Source: Anaerolineaceae bacterium UBA5224
GTDB lineage: Bacteria > Chloroflexota > Anaerolineae > Anaerolineales > Anaerolineaceae
DNA length: 24,190 nt
NCBI GenBank assembly: GCA_002409365.1
Contig: DHUW01000050.1
Span: 26,092-50,281 of the forward strand
Reading direction: 5' to 3'
In this document: positions 1-6,203 of the stretch, piece after piece
Position numbering within the stretch: position 1 is the stretch's first letter
Layout of the letters: the number at the start of each line of letters is the position of its first letter
Notes under the pieces: model-generated
Told to the model about the DNA's origin: nothing
The model's database searches: none
Seen by the model: only the letters and a program-made list of their open reading frames with translations
Position numbers and translations under genes: made by a program

Positions 1-362
1 TTTTAGCAGCTGAACTTTATCTCGATCAACTGATGCCCTTAATGGACAAAGGTTTCAAGGTGGAACCACTCTCAACTTTCCCGGCAATGGTGGAAGATAT
101 TGCCCTGATCGTGGATGAAGATGTCCCGGCCAGTCGGGTGGAAGAACTGATCTGGCGGGCTGGTGGAAAGCTGTTGAAGGGCGTGGCGTTATTTGACCTC
201 TTCCGGGGTGAGAAAATTGGTGCTGGCAAGAAAAGCCTGGCATACCAGTTGACTTACCAGGCTTATGACCGTACGCTCAGTGTTGCCGATGCCGCTGCGA
301 TTCGCAAAAAGATCGTCAAAGTGCTCAGCTATGAAATTGGCGCTGTTTTAAGAGATTCATAG
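1..362 (+). CDS. pheT: Phenylalanyl-tRNA synthetase beta subunit, C-terminal fragment
   Basis: The frame is open at the left edge, so only about the last 120 residues of this cytoplasmic tRNA-charging subunit are present. The visible part is the FDX-ACB (anticodon-binding fold) domain that ends bacterial PheT. It shows the hallmark order P-x-M-VEDIALIVDE, then a GGKLLKGVALFDLFRG block, then GKKSLAYQLTYQ, then RTLSVADA and a terminal GAVLR. This order is specific to PheT, so identity is close to certain for the family. The gene ends with TAG at 360-362. The next gene starts 12 bases later in the same reading frame, which suggests co-transcription. The N-terminal and catalytic-like parts lie outside the window, so completeness cannot be judged. 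Confidence 0.95.
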   Translation, partial: LAAELYLDQLMPLMDKGFKVEPLSTFPAMVEDIALIVDEDVPASRVEELIWRAGGKLLKGVALFDLFRGEKIGAGKKSLAYQLTYQAYDRTLSVADAAAIRKKIVKVLSYEIGAVLRDS

Positions 363-374
363 AAAGGGCAAAGA

Positions 375-710
375 TTGAGAACAGTCATACTTTTCACCCG
401 CAACGGTTTAGGAGACGCACCCGAAGGACTTCAGCAGACCCTGGCAGTCAAGTTCTTAAATCTGCTTGCCCAGGAAGATGAAAAACCCAGCCAGATTCTG
501 TTCTACACCGAGGGGGTCAAGTTAGTCTGTGAGGGCTCGCTGGTGTTGGGTTGGCTGCGCAACCTGGAAGAAGCTGGTGTTGAACTGATTGTCTGCTCAA
601 CTTGTTTAGAGTATTATGGTCTGACAGACCAGGTGCGCGTAGGCAAAATTGGCGGCATGCCAGGAATCCTGGCGGCTTTGCAGCAGGCAGATAAGGTAAT
701 CAGCCTTTGA
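375..710 (+). CDS. YedF-like DsrE-family protein
   Basis: A 111-residue cytoplasmic protein of the DsrE/DsrF-like sulfurtransferase fold. It most resembles the C-terminal domain of YedF (selenium-metabolism-associated protein). It opens with the beta strand TVILFTRNGLGD and carries the motif VCSTCLEYYGL, whose cysteine pair is at the position conserved in YedF proteins, followed by RVGKIGGMPGI. Typical YedF has an N-terminal TusA/SirA domain, and none is present here. The start is TTG at 375. It is the only usable start in the 12 bases after the pheT stop that keeps the first strand, and it has a GAAAGGG ribosome site 6-7 bases upstream. The gene probably shares the pheT transcript and is followed by a terminator at 756-798. 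The substrate is unknown; sulfur or selenium transfer is an inference from the family. Confidence 0.8.
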   Translation: MRTVILFTRNGLGDAPEGLQQTLAVKFLNLLAQEDEKPSQILFYTEGVKLVCEGSLVLGWLRNLEEAGVELIVCSTCLEYYGLTDQVRVGKIGGMPGILAALQQADKVISL

Positions 711-755
711 TTAATTTCCAAACCATTAAGGATAAGCAGGTTTTGACGGATACAG

Positions 756-798
756 AATGAGGCTGGGGATTGACCCCAACCTCATTTATAGTTTTTTT
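756..798 (+). terminator. Rho-independent terminator after the pheT/DsrE unit
   Basis: AATGAGG (756-762) pairs with CCTCATT (780-786), and TGGGG (764-768) pairs with CCCCA (774-778). One C/A mismatch separates the two parts, and the loop is ATTGA. A T-rich tract ending in seven T follows at 792-798. It lies 46 bases after the DsrE-like stop codon. Confidence 0.85.
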
Positions 799-873
799 CA
801 CCCTTTGTATTACAATTATTCGGAAATCCCTGCGATATTTTTCAAATCATAAATAAGAGCAACAGAGGTTTAC

Positions 874-1248
874 ATGAATAAGACGCTTAGGCAAATCTTG
901 TTTTGGGCTCCCCGAATTCTTGGAATTGTGTTCGCACTCTTCCTGATGTTGTTTTCCTTTGATGTGATTGATCTTGGGTTAGGCTTTTGGGAAACGGTTG
1001 GTGCCTGGTTCATGCATTCAATTCCCTCTATAGTTTTAATCATCATTATTGTACTTGCCTGGAAATGGGAGTGGATAGGTGCACTCGCTTTTCTTGGAGT
1101 GGCGGTTTGGTACGCGCTGATGACACGGGGGATTCAGGGCAGCGTTAATCTTGTCATCTCGGTCATTCCTTTTATACTTGGTTTGTTGTTTTTAGCAGGT
1201 TGGATTTGGAGAAAACAGATCCGAAGCGATCGTCACTCAGTAAGCTGA
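874..1248 (+). CDS. Small four-helix membrane protein of unknown function
   Basis: A 124-residue integral membrane protein. Four hydrophobic stretches are visible, at about residues 8-30, 43-63, 66-84 and 90-111, with a basic tail (RKQIRSDRH). The pattern resembles small uncharacterised membrane proteins annotated as DUF7670-like: an FALFLMLFSFDV helix, FWETVGAWFMHSIPS, then an AWKWEWIGA turn. I recognise the style of the family but know no assigned function. The start ATG has a CAGAGG ribosome site about 6 bases upstream. It forms a single-gene unit: a terminator precedes it at 756-798 and another follows at 1282-1312. No enzyme motif is seen. Confidence 0.75.
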   Translation: MNKTLRQILFWAPRILGIVFALFLMLFSFDVIDLGLGFWETVGAWFMHSIPSIVLIIIIVLAWKWEWIGALAFLGVAVWYALMTRGIQGSVNLVISVIPFILGLLFLAGWIWRKQIRSDRHSVS

Positions 1249-1281
1249 CTCCTTCAACATTGAGGGCTATTGACTTTTACC

Positions 1282-1312
1282 GATGAAGGGAACAACCTTC
1301 ATCAATTTTTTG
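1282..1312 (+). terminator. Rho-independent terminator after the small membrane protein
   Basis: A perfect 8-bp stem: GATGAAGG (1282-1289) pairs with CCTTCATC (1296-1303), with loop GAACAA. It is followed by AATTTTTTG and more T. It lies 34 bases after the stop at 1248 and just upstream of the promoter for the next gene. An ORF reading through it from 1270 is therefore not a credible gene start. Confidence 0.85.
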
Positions 1313-1339
1313 TTTACTACATTGAGCTCATGTTAGAAT
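1310..1339 (+). promoter_or_regulatory. Probable promoter of the second DsrE-family gene
   Basis: An extended -10 element, TG-T-TAGAAT, is at 1331-1339. A weak -35, TTGTTT, is at 1310-1315 with an 18-base spacer. Transcription would start about 1346, giving a short leader that carries the AAGAAAGGG ribosome site (1355-1362) for the ATG at 1369. Confidence 0.55.
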
Positions 1340-1368
1340 GCCCAAGAAGAGAAAAGAAAGGGCGAAAT

Positions 1369-1719
1369 ATGAAACCGTACCAAGTGATTTTTCATCTTGA
1401 TGAAGAACCAGTAGAAAAGGTGACTTTTGTACTCAATAACGTCATCAACCTGCTGGACGATCTGGGAAGAGAGAATGTAGATGTAGAACTGCTGGTCAAT
1501 GGTCCTGCAGTTAAGGCATTCAAAGCAGAAAACGGCTCAATCTCTGAACTTATTTCCAAAGTTTTGAGCCAGGAGGTAGTGATAGCACTCTGTAACAATG
1601 CGCTCAACTCGCATGATCTTGACCCTGCAGAAATGCTGGCAGAAACCATAATCGTACCTTCGGGGGTGGGCGAGTTGGTCAGGAAACAGACTGAAGGCTG
1701 GGCTTACATCCGACCTTAA
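1369..1719 (+). CDS. DsrE-family protein (COG1416-like)
   Basis: A 116-residue cytoplasmic DsrE-like protein. It begins YQVIFHLDEEP and contains the ELLVNGPAV strand-turn, the IALCNNALNSHDL motif with the single conserved cysteine, and the ending VPSGVGELVRKQTEGWAYIRP. These are the hallmarks of the COG1416 branch of DsrE proteins, which are linked to sulfur handling but mostly unassigned. The start chosen is ATG 1369, because it has an AAGAAAGGG ribosome site and a promoter at 1310-1339. The longer frame back to 1270 crosses a terminator hairpin and adds no family sequence. It is transcribed alone and ends at a bidirectional terminator (1773-1815). It is the second DsrE-fold protein within 1 kb but too different from the first to be a recent duplicate. 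Confidence 0.82.
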   Translation: MKPYQVIFHLDEEPVEKVTFVLNNVINLLDDLGRENVDVELLVNGPAVKAFKAENGSISELISKVLSQEVVIALCNNALNSHDLDPAEMLAETIIVPSGVGELVRKQTEGWAYIRP

Positions 1720-1772
1720 CCCGCTTCAGTAATTTACTCTTAGTGAGAGCATTAGAAAATAATTTAACTTCT

Positions 1773-1815
1773 AAATAACATAAAAAGGCACTCAGGTTGC
1801 CTTTTTATGTTATTT
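1773..1815. terminator. Bidirectional terminator between convergent genes
   Basis: A perfect 18-bp inverted repeat: AAATAACATAAAAAGGCA (1773-1790) and its complement at 1798-1815, with a 7-base loop CTCAGGT. The internal A5 and T5 runs give a U-rich 3' arm on both strands. It sits between the DsrE gene ending at 1719 and the minus-strand nicotinate phosphoribosyltransferase gene ending at 1832, so it can serve both. Confidence 0.9.
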
Positions 1816-1831
1816 GTATGTTTGTGCTTGT

Positions 1832-3175
1832 TTACCAAACACGAACCAGGTCGGGATTGTCCACTGCCTTACGACCAACCTTCGCCATGTCGGTCCACTC
1901 GTCGTGTACTTTGACACGCACAACGTCGGCAGTGAAATCGGTGTTGGTAGGACCGAAGTTGCTGAACAGAGACGAACCAACAGCATAAATATCTACCGGC
2001 ACCTGGAGTTTTTCAAATTTTGTGATTTTTTCGACGGTAAAACCACCCGAAACCACAATTTTTACATTCTGGCAGTACTCTCTTGCCATGTCGATGGCTT
2101 CTGCAGGCAGGTCCCAGTCAAGATATGCCATATCCAGTGCCTGGCGAGTTTTGAAGATCAAGCGCGGATTGACACCCAGATCGAGGTCCGGGTCGCCTAA
2201 GGGTTCGACTGACACGTCGCGTAAACTTGAAGACGTATCCAGGCGGACGCCATATAGCAGATAGCGTTTTGCTTCTTCGATATTACCTTGTTTGGTTAAC
2301 TCATAGTATTGGTCGAACATTGCCTTACAAACTTCGAGTGATACCCCAACACCATCATTGGTAAAATCGACCAGGGCAATACGAGAGATATTCACTGGCA
2401 AAACCCGGGAAAATGCCAGCGTTGCTTCAGCAGTATCGCCCAAAAAACTGGCGATTCCAGAATGAGAGATCGTCCCACCGCCAAACCCGCCCCACCAGTC
2501 ACCCTGGGCATCGGTTGAGACAAAAATACCGGTATGGTCGGCATAGTCCAGGTTGTAGCGCTGTACTGCAATCAGATAAGCGTAACCGTCTGCCGCCTGG
2601 ACCTCATGCACATCAAAGCGAGCAGGGAAGAACATTAGTGGTTTCCCATTGGCTGCCACCTGTGTGTTGTAGACATTCGTGGCAATACGACTGGCACGCG
2701 CCAGGATGCCCAAGGTGGAGGTCTCCAGGATGGCGAAATCACGATAGCGACCTCGCACCCGCATTACTGGCTGGACATGCAGAGGGTTACCATCATAGTG
2801 AACTACATCACCATCCTGAACCGCCCAGACCTGTAATTGATCGGCTGTATTGACGAACAAACCGTTGTCAAAGTAACCGGTAGCATGCTTGAGCATTGTA
2901 AGGGCTTTGTCAACACCTACGACTATGGTTTTTCCAGGTCGACGCGTAAACCATTGCATCTCAACTTCAATATCCCCGGTGGCGATATCGTCCGTCGAGA
3001 TCCCCTCAGGTAGGAGATTATGCTGCCCCCTATAAAGGTAACCTTGCTCAGAAAGTTTCTGAAGCATAGTGGCAATGTTCACGAAATACTTATCCGCATA
3101 CCAGCCCATGCGCATGCGCTCGATATCAAGCTTGAAGGTCGAATCATCCAATCTTGAACCGTTAAATAAACTCAT
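1832..3175 (-). CDS. Nicotinate phosphoribosyltransferase family enzyme
   Basis: A 447-residue cytoplasmic enzyme of the nicotinate/quinolinate phosphoribosyltransferase family. It would join nicotinate to PRPP in NAD salvage. Visible signatures include ILETSTLGILARASRIAT in the middle, GGGTISHSGIASFLGDTAEA near residue 235, ALVDFTNDGVGV, RLDTSSSLRDV and the phosphate-binding VSGGFTVEKITKF. The end reads DIYAVGSSLFSN and AKVGRKAVDNPDLVRV, typical of this family. The start ATG at 3175 has a GAGGAG ribosome site 10-12 bases upstream, and a TATAAT -10 lies at 3214-3209. It forms a single-gene unit between terminators. Nicotinamide rather than nicotinate as substrate is possible but less likely. 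I leave the symbol empty because pncB/pncB2 naming cannot be decided from sequence alone. Confidence 0.88.
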   Translation of the reverse strand: MSLFNGSRLDDSTFKLDIERMRMGWYADKYFVNIATMLQKLSEQGYLYRGQHNLLPEGISTDDIATGDIEVEMQWFTRRPGKTIVVGVDKALTMLKHATGYFDNGLFVNTADQLQVWAVQDGDVVHYDGNPLHVQPVMRVRGRYRDFAILETSTLGILARASRIATNVYNTQVAANGKPLMFFPARFDVHEVQAADGYAYLIAVQRYNLDYADHTGIFVSTDAQGDWWGGFGGGTISHSGIASFLGDTAEATLAFSRVLPVNISRIALVDFTNDGVGVSLEVCKAMFDQYYELTKQGNIEEAKRYLLYGVRLDTSSSLRDVSVEPLGDPDLDLGVNPRLIFKTRQALDMAYLDWDLPAEAIDMAREYCQNVKIVVSGGFTVEKITKFEKLQVPVDIYAVGSSLFSNFGPTNTDFTADVVRVKVHDEWTDMAKVGRKAVDNPDLVRVW

Positions 3176-3208
3176 AGTAGCTCACTCTCCTCTTATTTTA
3201 GTGTTTGT

Positions 3209-3214
3209 ATTATA
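3209..3214 (-). promoter_or_regulatory. -10 element upstream of nicotinate phosphoribosyltransferase
   Basis: Read on the minus strand, 3214-3209 is a consensus TATAAT, 34 bases before the ATG. No good -35 is seen at 16-18 bases, so the promoter call rests on the -10 and its position between a terminator and the gene. Confidence 0.5.
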
Positions 3215-3282
3215 AAGTTTCGGAAGGCACATTCCATATCGTTCTTATACGGAGGTTATGTTTGGCGTGTGTCGTTTGCACA

Positions 3283-3327
3283 TGTAGAGAGAAAATTGCG
3301 GAGAGAGACACGCCCGCTCCGCAATTT
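3283..3327 (-). terminator. Terminator after the DUF368 gene
   Basis: A perfect 11-bp inverted repeat: AAATTGCGGAG at 3293-3303 and CTCCGCAATTT at 3317-3327, with a 13-base loop. On the minus strand the second arm continues into TTTTCTCTCT, which acts as a pyrimidine tract. It lies 28 bases after the minus-strand stop at 3356. A GGCGTGT at 3264-3270 can pair with ACACGCC in the loop (3308-3314), giving an alternative fold. Confidence 0.7.
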
Positions 3328-3355
3328 CATGTATCAATCTAATATGACAAATTTG

Positions 3356-4261
3356 CTAAAACAACGATTCGTGCGGATTCTTTTCATCCAGTTTTGCCAG
3401 GGCATAAGAGATCCCGGCGGCAACCAGGAAGAGCAGGGCACACACCAAAATCATGCCAATCCCACTGACACCTGAAGGAATAATGGCGGCAGTGGAACCC
3501 AACACTACACCGATGATCAGGTGATACATGAAAGCGTAATGTTTCGTAAACAACCAGTTGACCAGTTTGGCGAACAGGAAAATTACTAAAACCACACCTA
3601 AAATTAAGGGAATGATCACACTCATATCCAGGTTCTTGATGCCTTCCGCCATGGGTTGATACAAACCCATATAAATCAGGAAGTTGGAGGGGCTTAACCC
3701 AGGCACGACCAAACCGAGCCCCGTCAAGGCACCGCTAAGCAGCCAGGCAAAGAAACTTGTTTCCACCTGGACGGATCGAATGGTTTCCATCCAGCGCATA
3801 AAGAAGAAGACTGCCACTGCCACCCCGCCAAGCAAAAGCCAATGCCAGGGCTTGCGACCTTCTTTTCCAGCAGTTTTTACGAGGGAGGGTAACGTGCCGG
3901 CGATAAAACCGATGAACAACCAGGTGAATTGAGCAGCAAAATTTTGAAAAGCAAAATCAATCACCGCTGAAAAAGCAACCACACCCAGCAAACCACCGAT
4001 CCCAACCGGCAGGAAAAAGCGCAGGTGCTCTAGGGACTTGTTGCGAATGTTTGCCAACCAACGCACGAGCGGCTCATAAATGCCAAAAACAACCATCATG
4101 ACGCCGCCTGACAACCCGGGTGTGATAGCTCCGATGCCCGCCAGGAAACCCTTAAAAAAGCGGACAACCCAACTGATGAGTGGATTGCCAGTTGGCTGGA
4201 TTGGGCTTATGCCCTCGTCCGCTGATACTTCTTTGTTGTTTACGTTATTATTTGATGCCAT
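3356..4261 (-). CDS. DUF368 membrane protein (PopT-like polyprenyl-phosphate transporter candidate)
   Basis: A 301-residue polytopic membrane protein of the DUF368 family. After a 30-residue soluble N-terminus come about eight hydrophobic segments. The two family motifs are clear: GIGAITPGLSGGVMM near residue 45 and the repeat-like GLGLVVPGLSPSNFL near residue 185. They reflect the internal duplication of this fold. DUF368 members have been shown in other bacteria to recycle undecaprenyl phosphate across the membrane, alongside the DedA family. That role here is inferred. The start ATG follows a GAGGAG site that is rather far away (about 20 bases) and a closer AAGAG. It is transcribed away from the thioesterase gene, with 134 bases between them. 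It ends at a terminator (3283-3327). Confidence 0.85.
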   Translation of the reverse strand: MASNNNVNNKEVSADEGISPIQPTGNPLISWVVRFFKGFLAGIGAITPGLSGGVMMVVFGIYEPLVRWLANIRNKSLEHLRFFLPVGIGGLLGVVAFSAVIDFAFQNFAAQFTWLFIGFIAGTLPSLVKTAGKEGRKPWHWLLLGGVAVAVFFFMRWMETIRSVQVETSFFAWLLSGALTGLGLVVPGLSPSNFLIYMGLYQPMAEGIKNLDMSVIIPLILGVVLVIFLFAKLVNWLFTKHYAFMYHLIIGVVLGSTAAIIPSGVSGIGMILVCALLFLVAAGISYALAKLDEKNPHESLF

Positions 4262-4370
4262 ATCAACTCTTTTCGAATATTCTCCTCACAATTCTACAAC
4301 AAAGCACAAATTGTAAAAAAGATCGAAAAATGGGAAACATTGTGCTTCACTAAGATGCCAAAATCCAAAA

Positions 4371-4379
4371 TGATACAAT
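4371..4379 (+). promoter_or_regulatory. Extended -10 promoter of the thioesterase gene
   Basis: TGATACAAT at 4371-4379 matches an extended -10 (TG-n-TACAAT). It lies 16 bases before the ATG at 4396. The ribosome site GAGGTG is at 4386-4391, so the leader would be about ten bases long. No convincing -35 was seen. Confidence 0.5.
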
Positions 4380-4395
4380 GAAACCGAGGTGAAGT

Positions 4396-5172
4396 ATGAC
4401 AGATGAAACTTTCAAACACATCGAAAATGTGCGGGTAGATATGTCTGAATGTGATTTCCATGGGCGCTGGAAGCCGGCAAATATCTTTCGAACTTTATCA
4501 GAAGCTGCTGGTAATCATGCTGATGAATTGGATTCCGGTTTTAAAGAGATGGAAGCTCATGGTTATTATTGGGTCTTAAGCAGAATGAAGGTCAAGTTTC
4601 TCAGCTACCCTAAGGGAAAAGATGTCGTAACTGTTCAAACCTGGCCGCGAATGATAGGGCAAAAGTTATTTTACATTCGCGAATTTCAAATATTTGATGA
4701 ACAGCAGAACCCTTTTGTGTTGGCAACCTCAGCCTGGTTGGTGATCGATGCTAAATCACGCCGGTTGGTACCACCAAGGAGTGTGCCGAATTTACCCATG
4801 GCAACAACTCCCTGGGCGTATGCATTGGATGAACAACTCGAAAAAATCGTTCTGCCCGAAGGCGGAGTCCAGCGCTATGGTCAGAGAGCAGCCTACTCAG
4901 CTATAGACCAGGTGGGTCACATCAACAACAGCCGCTATGTGGAAGCTATTTGTGACTGTTTCGATTATGCTGTCTTTGATCAGTACGAAATTGATTGGTT
5001 GCAAATCAATTACGATAAGGAAGTTCGTCCCAACGATAAACTGGTGGTCAATATGATCGAAAGCCCAGAAGAGGAAAACTTATTTGGTTTCAGGGGTCTG
5101 AACCTCACCAGTCAGACAAAAGCCTTCGAGTCGATCGTCAAAATGCGTCAGGCAATATCGCCGCGCACCTGA
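4396..5172 (+). CDS. Acyl-ACP thioesterase family protein
   Basis: A 258-residue double-hotdog protein of the acyl-ACP thioesterase family (PF01643 type). Members release fatty acids from acyl carrier protein in the cytoplasm. The first hotdog holds ANIFRTLSEAAGNHA and the WVLSRMKVKFLSYP strand. The stretch SAWLVIDAKSRRLVPP matches the family's W-x-x-x-D-x-x-[ST]-R-R pattern. The second hotdog has Y-x-x-I-D171-Q-V173-G-H175-I-N-N, followed by INYDKEVRPNDKL. The usual D-x-N-x-H-V-N-N motif has an Asn where V173 stands, and the plant-type Glu-Cys pair is Glu-Val here. Activity or substrate may therefore differ. The ribosome site is GAGGTGA before ATG 4396. Its stop directly abuts the stop of the convergent padR-type gene. 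Confidence 0.85.
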   Translation: MTDETFKHIENVRVDMSECDFHGRWKPANIFRTLSEAAGNHADELDSGFKEMEAHGYYWVLSRMKVKFLSYPKGKDVVTVQTWPRMIGQKLFYIREFQIFDEQQNPFVLATSAWLVIDAKSRRLVPPRSVPNLPMATTPWAYALDEQLEKIVLPEGGVQRYGQRAAYSAIDQVGHINNSRYVEAICDCFDYAVFDQYEIDWLQINYDKEVRPNDKLVVNMIESPEEENLFGFRGLNLTSQTKAFESIVKMRQAISPRT

Positions 5173-5754
5173 TTATTCCTCTGGGGGCAGTGTTTCCTCA
5201 GCAGATTTCTGAATTTGTCCTTCCAAGTAGTCCAGCCAATGCAAGGTGGCACGATCACGGTAGAGCCGGTAAGTGTGAACTATCAAATCGGACATCTCCC
5301 GCGTACTCACTTCCGGCAAATCACTGACCAGGTGGTCGTACCAACCCTGGCTAATCTGGCGTTGTTTTTGGATCAACTCCAGTGCCTGGTCCTGACCATA
5401 TCTTTGAGCAATGATCAACTTCGCCAGAAAAGCCTGGCGGATGTCGCGAGCCTTCGTGACTGGTGTGGAAACCCAATCCGATAAAGACTCTTTCCCCTGT
5501 GCAGTTAACTGAAAAACAACCCGACCAGGAGCAACTTCATCTTCATCGAGGTGGGGATGTACCTGCTCGATAAACCCGTTTTCTTCCAGTTTTTCCAACT
5601 TGGAATAGAACAAGGCTTGTTTGATACTCCAGATTCTGTTAATTCCAGGCATATCACTGACACGATGATGGAGTTCATAACCGTGCATAGGTTCCTCGCC
5701 CAACAATGCCAGGATGACATATTCCATCGAAATAGGGCTTGCTCGGCGTGCCAT
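5173..5754 (-). CDS. PadR-family transcriptional regulator
   Basis: A 193-residue DNA-binding regulator. The N-terminal winged helix (about residues 8-90) has the PadR signature ILALLGEEPMHGYELHHRV, then QALFYSKLEKLEENGFIE and a wing containing the basic, aromatic GRVVFQLTAQGKESLSDW. The C-terminal half (about 100-180) is the helical, Vir-type dimerisation domain with a conserved GWYDHL element. The ligand is unknown. It is translated from the same mRNA as the upstream cupin: only 2 bases separate the cupin stop from this ATG, and an AAGGAAG ribosome site lies inside the end of the cupin gene. Many PadR regulators control their own operon and a neighbouring transporter or enzyme. Which gene this one controls cannot be seen from the sequence. 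Confidence 0.92.
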   Translation of the reverse strand: MARRASPISMEYVILALLGEEPMHGYELHHRVSDMPGINRIWSIKQALFYSKLEKLEENGFIEQVHPHLDEDEVAPGRVVFQLTAQGKESLSDWVSTPVTKARDIRQAFLAKLIIAQRYGQDQALELIQKQRQISQGWYDHLVSDLPEVSTREMSDLIVHTYRLYRDRATLHWLDYLEGQIQKSAEETLPPEE

Positions 5755-5756
5755 TT

Positions 5757-6119
5757 TTAGTCTTCCTTTTCTATCAAAATGGTTTCATCGAACTGGTTGG
5801 GGATCAGGCAGAGGAACTCGAAGGCTTCGTCGCCCAAAGTTTCATAACTATGCGGTATCTCGGCAGGGATGAAAATCACGTCACCAGGTTGTACTTCATG
5901 TTGAATACCATTGATGACCACCAATGCTTTGCCCTTCAAGACATATTGTTCATGCTCGACCAGGTTTATGTGCAAAGGCATTGAACCGCCTGTTTGAATT
6001 GTGAACTTTCGCATGACAAAATTTGGCGCTTCCTGGTTTGAGATCAAAACCGCTTTCCTCGCTCCCTTACCAACATCCAAAGGTTCACTGGGGATTGCGT
6101 TGCTGTGTTTGACTGACAT
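5757..6119 (-). CDS. Small cupin-domain protein
   Basis: A 120-residue single-domain cupin. The first cupin motif appears as GGSMPLH50-I-N52-LVEH56-E57-QYVLKG. The second appears as PGDVIFIPAEIPH90S. His50, Glu57 and His90 are likely metal ligands, and Asn52 replaces the more usual second His. This pattern is common in small cupins of the mannose-6-phosphate isomerase-like group, whose substrates are mostly unknown. I start it at 6119 rather than at 6167, because ATG 6119 is preceded by a very strong GAGGAGGTG ribosome site and the longer form adds only non-family residues. It is the first gene of a cupin-padR operon, divergent from the YitT-family gene. A TAAGAT sequence at 6148-6143 may be its -10. 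It could be an enzyme or a small-molecule sensor. Confidence 0.85.
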   Translation of the reverse strand: MSVKHSNAIPSEPLDVGKGARKAVLISNQEAPNFVMRKFTIQTGGSMPLHINLVEHEQYVLKGKALVVINGIQHEVQPGDVIFIPAEIPHSYETLGDEAFEFLCLIPNQFDETILIEKED

Positions 6120-6187
6120 TTTCACCTCCTCGCGATGTCTTAATCTTAACCCAAAATTAGTCTTCACGCAGGAAGTTGGAAGCCGGG

Positions 6188-6203
6188 TAGAATTGACACC
6201 ATG
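6188..6203 (+). promoter_or_regulatory. Leaderless-type promoter of the YitT-family gene
   Basis: TAGAAT at 6188-6193, preceded by GGG, is followed by exactly 7 bases and then ATG 6201. Transcription starting about 6-7 bases after the -10 would begin at or next to the start codon. No Shine-Dalgarno sequence lies at a usable distance; the nearest GGAAG is about 20 bases upstream. The same layout recurs at three other genes in the window. Confidence 0.6.

Noticed and set aside
360..375. Amber readthrough fusing PheT to the DsrE-like protein
   Set aside because: Being in the same frame has a one-in-three chance. A ribosome site and start codon lie between the genes, and no readthrough signal is seen.
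1270..1368. Longer N-terminus for the second DsrE-family gene
   Set aside because: It would read through a terminator hairpin and the gene's own promoter, and it adds no family sequence. ATG 1369 has a good ribosome site.
2413..2853. Plus-strand ORF of 146 codons inside the nicotinate phosphoribosyltransferase gene
   Set aside because: It lies wholly opposite a strongly supported gene, has a composition typical of an antisense shadow and shows no recognisable motif.
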